This document shows positions 8,153 to 16,935 of a stretch of 21,546 nucleotides of DNA, one piece after another. Origin of the DNA: Euprymna scolopes. Taxonomy: Eukaryota; Mollusca; Cephalopoda; Sepiida; Sepiolidae. Every line of letters starts with the position of its first letter. Within the stretch, counting starts at the first letter, position 1. Where the stretch lies: contig CM044516.1 of assembly GCA_024364805.1 (NCBI GenBank), positions 8,667,406-8,688,951 on the forward strand. The letters are read 5' to 3'. A program made the position numbers and the translations under genes. The notes under the pieces were generated by a model. That model was given only the letters and a program-made list of their open reading frames with translations. It ran no database searches and was not told the DNA's origin.

Positions 8153-8508
8153 TCGTTTATTGCTGTCTGGTACCCTCATCTTTCAGTTGTTGTTTCCCGA
8201 CATTTCAGCCAACTATTTCTCTGCCCGCGGCGCAGTGGATAGAGACATTGGATTTCTACGATTCCAGCTGAGCATTGTCTGACGATAGCGGTTTCAATCC
8301 TACTCAAATCCGGCCAGAGGCTTAGTTGACCAAAACGTGGTGACGCAAAAACAACTATGGATGGCAATAATTGCTGAGAATGCTGTTAGGAGATTCGGAA
8401 TTCCTACCCTGTTGGAGTTACCACCAGACGAAGGCCAGAGGAATAGTTTGCTGAAACGTCGTGAAAAAACTACTAAAAGATGAGGATAATAGTCGGCAAT
8501 AAATAAAT
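8153..8508 (+). mobile_element. Composite fold-back / tRNA-derived SINE element
   Basis: Two arms of about 75 bp (8153-8226 and 8433-8508) are inverted copies, sharing TTTATTG, CCTCATCTTT, GACGTTTCAGC-like and AACTATT(T/C)CTCTG in order. Just inside the left arm lies a tRNA-like head with a Pol III A box (CGGCGCAGTGG, 8228-8238) and B box (GGTTTCAATCC, 8290-8300), 51 bases apart, as in tRNA-derived SINEs. A third copy of the arm start, GGCCAGAGGCTTAGTTGACC, follows the head directly at 8312 in the same direction as the right arm. So the module occurs once inverted and twice direct. It is either two SINE-family copies inserted head to head or a true fold-back element. Confidence 0.6.
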
Positions 8509-9319
8509 GACAATTGTGTGTTTTTCGTTCATAACCAATAATAATAAAATATGATTTATAGTATATAATCTAGTGAAGTAAATGTTAGATTTAGTAACAG
8601 ATCATTTTTCTCACACCTAAAAAGGCATGTGCTTTTTTAAACATGAAATTTGTTAAACCGAGTAATATTGCTACACATGGTCTTATTCGCTTTTTACACC
8701 CATCCATATGTTGCGGCTATACTTTTTCTTTTTGTAATTTAGTTACACAATTTCAACTAGTCAAATTGTCATCTAATCGACCTATTTGCCATAATGTTTA
8801 GTCATCGCTCTTGCGTTGGTATACCGAGGTACGATGTTCAGCCAAGTTATATGAAATACTGAACAAACGATATTTGATATCTCTTTGCTAAAGTGTCGTT
8901 AATATAAAATAAGTATCAAGAGAAAGTAGAACAATGCTCTATAGAGAGTGGCGATCCCCTTTACCTCTTGCAGTAATATCTATAAAAGAGAGTGTCTTTG
9001 AATTGCTTTCGACTATAGTCCATACATTTTGTATCTATTATAGTCATACATTTACGCTACTCCAAGCACACAAATTTCCTGCTTTCCTATGTCCATCATT
9101 TCTCCTCTTTCCTTTTTTCGAACAATCGAAAATATTCAACATATTTTTATTAAACCAAGAAGAAAGATTGTAAGAATTGTACTATTATATAATTTTTATA
9201 TTTGTATTATTCTAACTAGGGTTCTTATCTTGTGTTTTATTCCTCCAATGTTTCCGCCGATGGGATCTCCAACGTTTTTAAAGTGTATGTTGTTGATCAT
9301 GGGATTATTTTTTCGAAAA
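8509..9319. other. Unassigned AT-rich sequence
   Basis: No TIR pair, SINE boxes or known protein seen. Open frames between 8934 and 9346 are Phe/Leu/Ile-rich with no family resemblance and are treated as chance. Confidence 0.4.
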
Positions 9320-9550
9320 GGGAAATCTGAACGAAATCACGAATAGACCCCTTTATTTAATACATGTGAAAAATGTGGTCTCGTTTCATCAGCCATAGCC
9401 AGATAGAAGTCCTAAGTGATTCGCAATTGCATTCTTATCATCGCCTGCATTGAGGATTGAAACTTCAACCATAAGAAGAATGTCAGTTAGAACTTAATTT
9501 TATTTCGTCTTTATTCGTTACGCAACGGATCAAACTGAGAAAAGTAGTCC
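9320..9550 (-). repeat. Dispersed SINE-like repeat, copy 1
   Basis: Aligns by eye with 15255-15510 in the same orientation. Shared phrases in order: TTATTTAAT, TCAGCCAT, AGATAGAA/AGGTAGAA, CTAAGT, CGCAATTG, ATTGAAAC/ATTAAACC and AGTAGTCC. The minus strand ends in a polyadenylation-like AAATAAAGG and contains GTTTCAATCC, a Pol III B-box-like word, so it may be a SINE running on minus. No clear target duplication was found. Confidence 0.5.
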
Positions 9551-9934
9551 GAGTAATAACAACGAAAAATTCTGATCTCATTGTCGAATCAATCCTTAAT
9601 CGTCATCGTGTTTTTTAGAAAGATAACGTTTCTAACGAGGAAATATGGATTAGATATAAATGCACTAAATTATTGCTGATAAAAACTATCAGGAAAAGAC
9701 AAATAACTTTCTTAGGACACATTTACCATTATGACGTCATCCAACGGCGTCTTAATCTTCATAAGACCTACCAAAACATTTTTCTCTTGTATTAATGTAA
9801 GTACATAGTGTATTACTCAAATAAATTTTTCTTAAAAATACTATTACTGTTACTATTATTGCTCATTATTTTATTCGTCATTAAATTAATGTGAAACTAT
9901 ATCTCAGTACTACAATTGCTAACACTCTTCAGCA
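9551..9934. other. Unassigned AT-rich sequence
   Basis: Nothing recognised between the two SINE-like repeats. Confidence 0.4.
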
Positions 9935-10100
9935 TGGCCGAGTGGTGATTTGGCCATAAACGTAGAGATATACAGAAATGCAATCCCAGAATTTCCTTTC
10001 TTGATCGGCCTCTTTTTCGTCCGGACAACATGGGGTAAGCACGCACATTTCTGTCTCTCCGTAAATGAGAGGGGCAGCTCCTCCCCTCAGCACTAGGTAA
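9935..10100 (+). mobile_element. Possible tRNA-derived SINE with GC-rich hairpins
   Basis: A textbook Pol III A box, TGGCCGAGTGG (9944-9954), as in Leu/Ser tRNA-derived SINE heads, is followed about 40 bases on by a poor B-box remnant (GCAATCCC). The 3' part holds CTCTCcgtaaatGAGAG and GAGGGG-cagctcct-CCCCTC, which can form competing hairpins. No A tail or target duplication is clear. It is not a working tRNA gene, because cloverleaf pairing is absent. Confidence 0.35.
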
Positions 10101-10439
10101 GCATAGTTAGTGTAATAATTGTAGGATATGTAAAGTGTAAATTGTTTTTATAATATATAATGTATACATAATGTAAAATAAATAGTTAATTCTGTTTCAT
10201 AAATATTACGATTGTGTCGTGCTCTGTGTTTTCTTGTGTTTGCCATGAATTCCTCCGATTAGACAACGAAATAGTCTGGACGACGAAAAAAAAGAGATTC
10301 CAACCAGAATGCTACAGGGAGAAGAAGTCATCTGGGAGAATGAAGGAGCCACACCCATATTCAACATCTCAGGAATGATTTTCTTCTTGATACACATACC
10401 CTAATGACTGGCCATCTCTACATCTTCATGAGACCGTTT
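10101..10439. other. Unassigned sequence
   Basis: No supported feature. The minus-strand frame at 10206-10397 (63 codons) resembles nothing known to me. Confidence 0.35.
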
Positions 10440-10446
10440 CTAAGAC

Positions 10447-10503
10447 ATGTAGTGTAAGACGCGAAGCCATTCACACGACAGTGACCGGCTGATCCTGTAA
10501 TAA
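10447..10503. repeat. Short dispersed repeat, copy 1
   Basis: Matches 10744-10800 at roughly three bases in four: GTGTAA, ACG-GAAGCCA-TCACACG, CAGTGAC and CTGATC in the same order. The neighbouring palindromic element starts at its right end. Confidence 0.5.
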
Positions 10504-10584
10504 ATGGTGCCGTGATCAGGATATATTATTTTCTAGCATGAAATAATTTCGCCCCTGCCAGATTTAAGTCGTTTACGGCACCAT
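10504..10584. mobile_element. Small palindromic-ended element (MITE-like)
   Basis: ATGGTGCCGT (10504-10513) is repeated as its exact inverse ACGGCACCAT (10575-10584), enclosing about 60 bp. TAA/TTA-rich sequence flanks both ends, as for small MITEs, but no internal gene or relative in the window was found. Confidence 0.4.
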
Positions 10585-10743
10585 CTGTTATAAATGTTTC
10601 CTTCAGACGAAAGATTGACTATGAAAAAAATCTACGGCATAACTAAAAATAATAACCACTAGACGAATAAAATTAAAAATATTAAGGTCCAAGGTTTTAA
10701 AAACTGAACAGAAATTTAAAAATAAAAATTTTAAAATGGCATT

Positions 10744-10800
10744 TAGTGTAACACGTGAAGCCAGTCACACGCCAGTGACTGTCTGATCGTGTTATATTTA
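10744..10800. repeat. Short dispersed repeat, copy 2, with hairpin
   Basis: Second copy of the 10447-10503 sequence. Here the inner part can fold: CAGTCAC pairs with GTGACTG around ACGC, and an outer AACACG pairs with CGTGTT. Confidence 0.5.
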
Positions 10801-10816
10801 AACTACTGCGTTATTA

Positions 10817-11337
10817 CTGGCGGCGAACTTAAAATTAAAATAAAACAGAGAATGTTTTTATCATACAAATATGTAGTTTATTCCAAAGATTAATTTTTGA
10901 CATTTATAATTAAAATACCATTTAGAGTGAATAGTTCCGCGACTTGCGTAAACATGACGTAATCTGGATTTACAATTTTCAAAACCATTGCGCATTAAAT
11001 TAGACTGTATTTCGGCAATAACATCTCGAATGTTGTCTTCCAACTGGCTTTTTTGTATCTAGTTCATCATTGTAGATATACAACTTTGCATATCTCCAAA
11101 GTAAATAATGTAATGGGTTTAATAGCACGAACGAGATGTCCAGGTGACAGATCAATTTTTTTGAAAATATTAGATCATCAAATGTAAATTCATCTTTTCG
11201 CGCGTTGTGTGGCATGTGAATCCGTTCTGCTTAAACCACATGATGCATTGCTAATCTAAGCTGAATTTAAAATAACTTATTGTTGCCAAATCTTATATTA
11301 AAGAAAACAAAGTTGTCAATTTAATTTTCGCCGCCTC
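10817..11337 (-). mobile_element. Internally deleted Tc1/mariner-superfamily element
   Basis: The left end CTGGCGGCGAACTTAAAATT and the inverse of the right end, GAGGCGGCGAAAATTAAATT, are imperfect inverted repeats. TA dinucleotides sit immediately outside both ends (10815-10816 and 11338-11339), the expected target duplication. At 521 bp it is far shorter than the 1.3 kb or more of an autonomous member, yet it keeps both ends and the end of the transposase gene. This marks an internal deletion, as in many non-autonomous derivatives. Confidence 0.75.
10864..11215 (-). pseudogene. C-terminal part of a mariner-type transposase, broken
   Basis: On the minus strand, a segment reading LLNPLHYLLWRYAKLYIYND corresponds to the family phrase around LTPLDYFLWGYVKxxVYAD, which holds the last catalytic acidic residue. 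Here that position reads His, so the site is lost. A second segment in another frame, LEDNIRDVIAEIQSNL (from about 11050), is followed by RLRHVYASRGTIHSKW, matching the family's C-terminal tail (R-A-SRGGH). At least one frameshift separates the two. The N-terminal DNA-binding domain and the first two catalytic Asp are absent. It resembles the arthropod-type mariner transposases usually annotated only as transposable element proteins. Confidence 0.75.
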
Positions 11338-11459
11338 TAAGAAATACCAACCATTTTATATTTCAATTTTCAAATATGAATGTTCGCATAAAGGCAACTG
11401 GATGGGGAACAGGTTAAATTAGAAACACTGTCTTTATTTGAAAACATATTTCCATATAA

Positions 11460-11620
11460 AAATGCCAAGCGGTCCTGGATATGACCTTAAACTATATCTG
11501 ATGGTGAGGGTCCCAGCTTGCAGGCCTAAGCGAGTGTGGAGCCACCCTTTAATTGGCATTGCTCCCAGGTCCACTCTGACCCGGAGTGGTAGCACCTGTT
11601 AGGGTCCCAACTATGGGTTA
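11460..11620 (-). repeat. GC-rich relic of an over-annotated invertebrate repeat
   Basis: A GC-rich island in AT-rich surroundings. The minus strand reads TPGQSGPGSNAN in one frame and WDPNRCYHSGSEWTWEQ in another. Both remind me of hypothetical proteins that recur in many invertebrate annotations because they are translations of a repeat. It contains GGGTCCCA twice (near 11509 and 11604) and a hairpin CCACTC/GAGTGG (11571-11576 with 11584-11589). Stops interrupt every frame. I cannot name the element class. Confidence 0.35.
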
Positions 11621-11644
11621 AATAGAATACGACTTAAAAAACAA

Positions 11645-11748
11645 ATATACTATATTAAAAAATCGTTCTTCAAAATCACCAGATTCGGCATTAAATAACC
11701 TGAAAAGGGTTGATATGCCGTAAAACAAAACAACCAACTAAAAATGCA
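11645..11748 (-). repeat. ACGGCAT dispersed module, inverted copy
   Basis: The inverse of this stretch reads TTGTTTTACGGCATATCAAC, CTTTTC-GGTTATTTAATGCCGAAT and GATTTTGAAGAA, matching 16625-16690 and 16757-16830 phrase by phrase. Confidence 0.7.
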
Positions 11749-12103
11749 AATCTTATATTGAGATTTAAAAGCAAACCGCTAAAAAGTGTAATATAATAAT
11801 CATTTGCATTCTTAATGTGTTCGTACGTATGAGTTCGATGCTGCGTTCGGATTTAATTGCAGTTTAATTAGAATCCATTTGATTACGTCAATTAGAAGCA
11901 TTTTATGTTTCATGATTTTAAGATATAGGCACCCATTTTTCAAATCTGGGATGGATCTTTTTAAGTAAACAACTTTCCTTCATAATAACATTATCTTGGG
12001 TTGATTAAATCAGCCCTTTTTTAATTAAGCACACTACTTTTAAAGCGTGTTATTCCTTTCTTACTGGGGTCAACATTGCATTCGCGTCGGTTTGTTAGTA
12101 CAT
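11749..12103. other. Unassigned AT-rich sequence
   Basis: Nothing supported beyond its role as left flank of the hAT element. Confidence 0.4.
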
Positions 12104-12111
12104 TCTTTAGA
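12104..12111. repeat. hAT target-site duplication, left copy
   Basis: TCTTTAGA, identical to 12851-12858. Eight bases is the hAT target size. Confidence 0.8.
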
Positions 12112-12112
12112 A

Positions 12113-12850
12113 CAGAGATCGGCAACTCATTCGACCCCGTCGGCCGGATCGTGTTACATTAACAGATCATGGACCGGTTGAAGGACAATAATAAAAAAAG
12201 AAGGAAAATTACATATACAGAATCCTGCCAACTTTAATATTTAAAACCACAATGAAAATAAGTATTGACTAAACAGAAAAGTAAAATAAAATGGAGGTCA
12301 AAATACTTCAAAGTGAAAAAAAATCATCAACCGAAGGAAAATGGATGAAGTTATAGTGTACATGTTTGAAAGTGTTATTGATAATTGTAACCAATCACAC
12401 ACACACACACACACACACCAGCAAAACACATATATACGAGTAGAAATAGTTACAAGCATATACACTTATGTATTTCTCATGCGGTAAAATCCACACATTC
12501 ACGAGGCATGAAATAGGACCCCCCCTCAAAAAAAAACATTGTCCATTTGAAGATGTTTTCGCTTAATATCTGTAACAGTCGTGTCGGTCAAATTTGTTTT
12601 CAATCTGTTTTTTATGTTCATTTTTTATATTTTACACAAAAATAAAGGTGATTGGCTATTGATCTTGTTTTTATGCGGTAATCCTATTCAAATTCTGTTT
12701 TGCAGATAAGAGAAAGATAACAGCAAGCCTTTTGTATTTGAAAGTCTCGTATCTCATGTTAAAAATAGTCATTAGTAATCAAATTTGCGGGCTGGTCAAA
12801 ATGCGTTCGCGGGCCAGATCCGACTCGTGGGCCGTAAATTGTCAACTCTT
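12113..12850. mobile_element. Non-autonomous hAT element
   Basis: The left end CAGAGATCGGCAACTC and the inverse of the right end, AAGAGTTGACAATTTACGGC, are degenerate inverted repeats. They extend inward with GGCCGGATC on the left and GTCGGATCTGGCCC on the right. This matches the common hAT terminal type CAGNGGTCGGCAA followed by a GGCCCG-GGCC-GGATC-like subterminal part. An 8 bp direct repeat flanks it. The inside is AT-rich with no transposase trace and includes a short CA microsatellite (about 12395-12418), so an autonomous relative elsewhere must have moved it. Length about 738 bp. Confidence 0.8.
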
Positions 12851-12858
12851 TCTTTAGA
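12851..12858. repeat. hAT target-site duplication, right copy
   Basis: TCTTTAGA, identical to 12104-12111. Confidence 0.8.
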
Positions 12859-13194
12859 TGATTTTATTTATCAGCATCATTCGAGTTCCAGATTTATTTA
12901 AAACTGATGCATATAACGATAAATATATGCGTTTTTAAAGCAATACTTGTTCCATTATTTTCTCAATTATATGGTGTTTATTCTAAAAAAAGTGGATTGA
13001 TTATTGAAGCGCAAAGAGATACTATGTAAGACATTACGGGATAAACTTGGGAGGACATTTTTACAGGTGGGGGTTTGTTTACTTTATATTTATATTTTTG
13101 CCCATTATTGATACAGTCGGAAGACGGTGTAAAGCGTAGCAATTTCAAAGTTAATCTATTAACAAAAGTAGCTATCATTGTATATTAGTTTAGT
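12859..13194. other. Unassigned AT-rich sequence
   Basis: No supported feature. Confidence 0.4.
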
Positions 13195-13335
13195 TTTAAG
13201 TATCGTGGTATATCAACTCGGTTTACTTTATTCATGTTGAATCGAGTAATTTTGTAGAAAATGTTTATGCTTCAAGTTCTTTATATTTTCCAATATGGAT
13301 TCGTAAGGCTTGGTTTGGTCGTCTTGTGGATTCTG
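13195..13335 (+). repeat. ACGGCAT dispersed module, diverged copy
   Basis: Follows unit b (16757-16935) in order: GTGGTATATCAACTC, GAATCGAGTAATTTTG-AGAAA, GTTTATGCTTCAAGTT-TTTATAT and GGNTTGGTTTGG. The opening ACGGCA is mutated. Confidence 0.55.
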
Positions 13336-13398
13336 TTGTTTTCGTTTCCGACTCTGCTGAGCATATGTAGTTGGTAAGAATGAGATAAATATAATAAA

Positions 13399-13399
13399 G

Positions 13400-13453
<54 letters not shown>

Positions 13454-13474
13454 ATTATTATTATTAAGATTAAT

Positions 13475-13511
<37 letters not shown>
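13399..13511. repeat. (ATT)n followed by (AAT)n, self-complementary microsatellite
   Basis: About 66 bp of ATT repeats runs directly into about 44 bp of AAT repeats, so one strand can fold on itself. The poly-Asn/Leu frame across it is an artefact of the repeat. Confidence 0.9.
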
Positions 13512-13703
13512 CGAAAAAATGTTAGTGAATGAGTCGGGAGATTCAGTATTAATCTTCGATGGAGTCCTACCAAAGACTTAAAAATAGTATTTGATGCTCC
13601 CTTGTTAAGTACTCACCATTATAATGGGAGGATCAAGGGGAAGTGGAGAAATGATTGTAATAAGGTGGCCCTTTTCCTTAGCAACGAATTCATCGGTTAA
13701 CTA

Positions 13704-14010
13704 TTCTTCTTTTTCTTCTTTTTTTCTTTTTCTTTTCTTCTTCTTCTTCTTTTCCTTCTTTTTCTTTTCTTCTTCTTGTTCTTCTACTTCTTTTTCTTTT
13801 CTTCTTGTTGTTGTTCTTCTTCTTCTTTTCCTTCTTTTTCTTTTCTTCTTCTTTTCTTCTTCTTCTTCTTCTTCTTCTTATTATTATTATTATCATTTAT
13901 CATCATCACCACTATTATTTTTATTATTATTATTATTATTATTATTTTATAATATTGATACCATTGTTATTATTAGTATTATTATCATGTATAAATATTA
14001 TTATTAATAT
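13704..14010 (+). repeat. (CTT)n/T-rich then (ATT)n compound microsatellite
   Basis: 13704-13878 is CTT/TTTTC pyrimidine sequence; 13879-14010 is ATT-based with interruptions. The Ser/Phe and Arg/Lys-rich frames on the two strands are translations of the repeat, not proteins. Confidence 0.9.
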
Positions 14011-14180
14011 TTATAAATAAAAATAAAGAATCTATTATTTGGTCATATAATTTATATACGTGTCTGTCGAGTCTATAGATACCGAAAACCACAACGATTC
14101 TTTAATTACATGCTCGTAGAGACATTAAGGGATACTAGAGAGGAGCTGGATCCACGTAGGGTGAGAGCTTGATAAAGAGG

Positions 14181-14182
<2 letters not shown>

Positions 14183-14258
<76 letters not shown>

Positions 14259-14259
14259 A
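14183..14259. repeat. (GT)n(GA)n compound microsatellite
   Basis: About 29 GT units (14183-14240) followed by about 9 GA units. Confidence 0.95.
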
Positions 14260-14689
14260 AGAGGTTGGGTATTTTTTTTTAATTTTAAACTACAGTTACT
14301 AAAGAAATTAAAAGATACTTTCATATCAAGCATAACTTACTCCGCAAACTAAAGCAGTTAGAATCTTTTTGGTTATTAAAATATATAGGGAAACAAACAT
14401 TTGTCAACTCACATTAATATTATAATAGATAATAAATATTTTGAGTTTTTTTTAAAACTATAAATGTTTTAAAAAGTTCAATTGACTTCAACAATTTTAG
14501 TGAATAAATGTCTCATGTGTACACCTGGCGTGTATGGCTTTTGACAATACACTTTCGTATTAAAAGGTAAAATGCCCCCAATGATAATAAAATGCCCTAT
14601 GTGTTGATATTTCGAGAGGGTTTTAGATTCCTCGTGGGTGATAAAGAATGTCATGCAGAGCATATGAAGTTGATAATACTACGCATCAT
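14260..14689. other. Unassigned AT-rich sequence
   Basis: No recognised element; a short minus-strand frame (14478-14663) has no family resemblance. Confidence 0.4.
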
Positions 14690-14927
14690 ATGGCATTCAC
14701 ACGACAGCTAATGGGTTACTAAAGTATTCTTAGTTCAGATTCCAGCTTTTAGAATAGCGAACCTATCTCCTTGGCACTTCATAAATCTATGGCAGGAATA
14801 TGGAGGTTATTTGGAATTCGCTTTGCTTGAAAAAGGGTTACGACCGAATATGAGGAACATTCAAATACGTATGACTAGCAGGACCTACGCACGCACTCCC
14901 GTAAAAAAAAAAAAAAAAAAAAAAAAA
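14690..14927 (+). mobile_element. SINE-like unit with poly(A) tail
   Basis: A B-box-like GTTCAGATTCC (about 14734-14744) lies about 45 bases after a possible A-box remnant TGGCATTCACACG. The unit ends in 25 uninterrupted A residues (14903-14927), the mark of retroposition. No target duplication was recognised around it. The 14-base word CATTCACACGACAG also occurs near 10464, possibly by chance. Confidence 0.4.
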
Positions 14928-15254
14928 CCTTATCGGGGGTAGGGGTAAGGGCGTATAACTAAAGATATATAATTATCTTTACAATTTTTACCTATTTGTT
15001 TTACCTTTTCCATTATTTGATATTTGAATTCAATAAATATTCAATTTATAGTAAACTAAAAACAAATAATTGCAATTGCGTGTAGGAAGTTATGCATAAG
15101 CGAGAAACACAGCCACACGCGATGTTAGTATTATTCTGGTTATTAACATTACTCGTCTTATCTTGAGTATTATTTTCACAACGTTGTGGTCAATATGTTT
15201 CCCGACCTTCTGCATGTGTATCATATCTAGTTCAAGTAACTTTCTGTCGAACTC
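14928..15254. other. Unassigned sequence
   Basis: Starts with a G-rich stretch (about 14934-14951, three G runs) and is otherwise AT-rich with no supported feature. Confidence 0.4.
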
Positions 15255-15510
15255 AAAAATGTGCTCGGAATTTCGAACGGAACCTTATATTTAATCCACA
15301 AGTATAGCATGCCTTTGTTGCGTCAGCCATGACTAGGTAGAATTTCTAAGTTATCCGCAATTGTATTTTTAAGTATTACCGCTTTAAGAATTAAACCCTC
15401 AAGGACCGGTGGCGTAAGGGATAATTTCTTAGTAAAATACAGTTGTAAGAGATATTCTTCTGGGGTGTGACTAAAACTCAAGATTAGAATAGTAGTCCAA
15501 ATAGTCTAAA
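15255..15510 (-). repeat. Dispersed SINE-like repeat, copy 2
   Basis: Partner of 9320-9550. A plus-strand word TGGCGTAAGGGATAA (about 15412) resembles a tRNA A box, but no B box of good quality follows. The copy is interrupted or rearranged in its right third relative to copy 1. Confidence 0.5.
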
Positions 15511-16142
15511 TAATACAAAATATTAATGTTATCTTAAACACATAAGAAACATAAAATGCGCTCGTTTCTGCTTCTTTTAATAATAACGAAGATACGAGAT
15601 GCCCTTAATAAGTTTCTAGACTTTTTTGTACAAGCTCTTGAACATTAAGTATGCTATTATGAGATGAGTGATCTCATGATTTCAGGTTCAAATTAACAGC
15701 TGGAGCAGGAATTGGAATACACCCTAATAAACCTAATTGCAACAGTTAGTTGATTTCAAAAATGCAATCTGGACATAGAGACACATTAAAAACAGTATGT
15801 GATATAATTCTCTTTTAAACATAGAAAAAATGTCCATAGAAACGTATAGAGTGATTTTGGGCTATCTTATATTAATCGACCCATGAGTTTATGAATAGCA
15901 TAATAGATTCAAGGAAGGTCGGGAGTCTATTAACAATAATGAGAGTTTAGGAGGAGTAATGAAGTCAGAATACCAGTGTTGATTCGTCAAATAAAGAATT
16001 CTATGGATAAGGATCGTTGTGTGTCTATGGAAACAATAAGGGCACAGTTTCATGTCAGGGTACTCCCAATTATTCACGAGGAATTGAAGATGCAGAATAT
16101 TTGCGCGAAGTTTGTCCAAATGGGGCTAAGAGAAGATTAGAC
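15511..16142. other. Unassigned AT-rich sequence
   Basis: No supported gene. The 76-codon minus-strand frame at 15889-16119 has no resemblance I know and no start context that favours it. Confidence 0.4.
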
Positions 16143-16602
16143 TATTTGACCAAGGTGGGCATCAAGGCAGTTTCCGCTCTCCCTATTGTGTAGACTTTAC
16201 TTCTTTTGATGTTTGGTTATTTCCTAAGATCAAGGAAAACCTTATAGGCTGTCGTTATGAGACAATTGAGGGGATGAAAAGAGCATGACACGCTCACACA
16301 AAAGGACTTACATGAGGCACTCCAGAAGTGGTTGAACGATACAAGTGCATTGCAACCGAAGGAGATTACTTTGAAGGTGGCTAGAGTTTCATGTATGTAT
16401 AATCAAGAAAAGTTCCTATGTAAAAATAAAACACCTGGAAACTTACTGAAGGCACCTCTTTAAGTACGAAAAATAGAAAAAATAATAAAGTTAATTTTCG
16501 ATTAACATTAAAAATTATTGTACTTTGTTAGAAAATACCGGTTTATATGAAAAGGTGGCGGGAAAATTTAGGTATATAGAAATATAAATTCTGAAGCGAT
16601 AT
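16143..16602 (+). mobile_element. 5'-truncated mariner fragment, copy 1 (transposase C-terminus, broken)
   Basis: The frame from 16148 reads FTSFDVWLFPKIKENLIGCR and then YETIEGMKRA before a TGA (16286-16288). After that, in the same frame, comes VVERYKCIATEGDYFEGG. These match the mariner C-terminal phrases CDFWLFPKLKxxLRG and RWxxCIxxxGDYFEG; the Asp of FDVWLF is the third catalytic Asp. The N-terminal two thirds of the gene is missing. The sequence aligns almost base for base with 17809-18275, including its 5' boundary, its 3' boundary and its in-frame stops. TA dinucleotides lie at both boundaries. Confidence 0.85.
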
Positions 16603-16624
16603 TTAAACAACAAAAAAACGTTAA
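16603..16624. other. Short AT-rich spacer
   Basis: Between the mariner fragment and the ACGGCAT modules. Confidence 0.4.
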
Positions 16625-16935
16625 CTTGTTTTACGGCATATCCACTCTTTTCGGGTTATTTAAAGCCGAATAAAGTAATTTTTTAAACAAAAAAAATGGT
16701 TTGCTTGAAGTTGTTTTTACTTTAAAATATTTATTCATGGTATTTAGTTTGATTATTATGTTTTACGGCACATCGACTCTTTTCGTATCATTTAATACCG
16801 AATCCCATAATTTTGGAGAAACGTTTTGATGCTTGAAATTGTTTATATCTCTAATTATATATTTATAGGTGTTGGCTGGGTTTGCTAGAAGGAATATTTA
16901 TTCGTGGTGTTCGGTTTGGTTTTGTAGAGAAAAAT
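16625..16935 (+). repeat. ACGGCAT module, two tandem units
   Basis: Unit a (from 16625, ACGGCA at 16633) and unit b (from 16757, ACGGCA at 16765) share TGTTTTACGGCA-ATC-ACTCTTTTCG, ATTTAA-(A/T)-CCGAAT, TGCTTGAA-TTGTTT and TATTTATTC-TGGT-TT-GTTTG. The offset is 132 bp; unit b is longer. Further copies lie at 11645-11748 (inverted) and 13195-13335. Confidence 0.75.

Noticed and set aside
8420-8470. Functional hammerhead ribozyme
   Set aside because: CCAGACGA departs from the CUGANGA core and stem II pairs poorly, so at most it is a degenerate relic. It is kept only as a note within the fold-back finding.
9940-10000. Functional tRNA gene
   Set aside because: The A box is good, but the B box is degenerate and no acceptor, anticodon or T stem can be paired.
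13265-14020. Long open frames rich in Asn, Ser/Phe or Arg/Lys
   Set aside because: They are direct translations of ATT, CTT and AAT microsatellites, appear on both strands and have no non-repeat sequence with family resemblance.
14934-14951. G-quadruplex or telomere-like repeat
   Set aside because: Only three G runs are present and there is no repetition of a TTAGGG-type unit.
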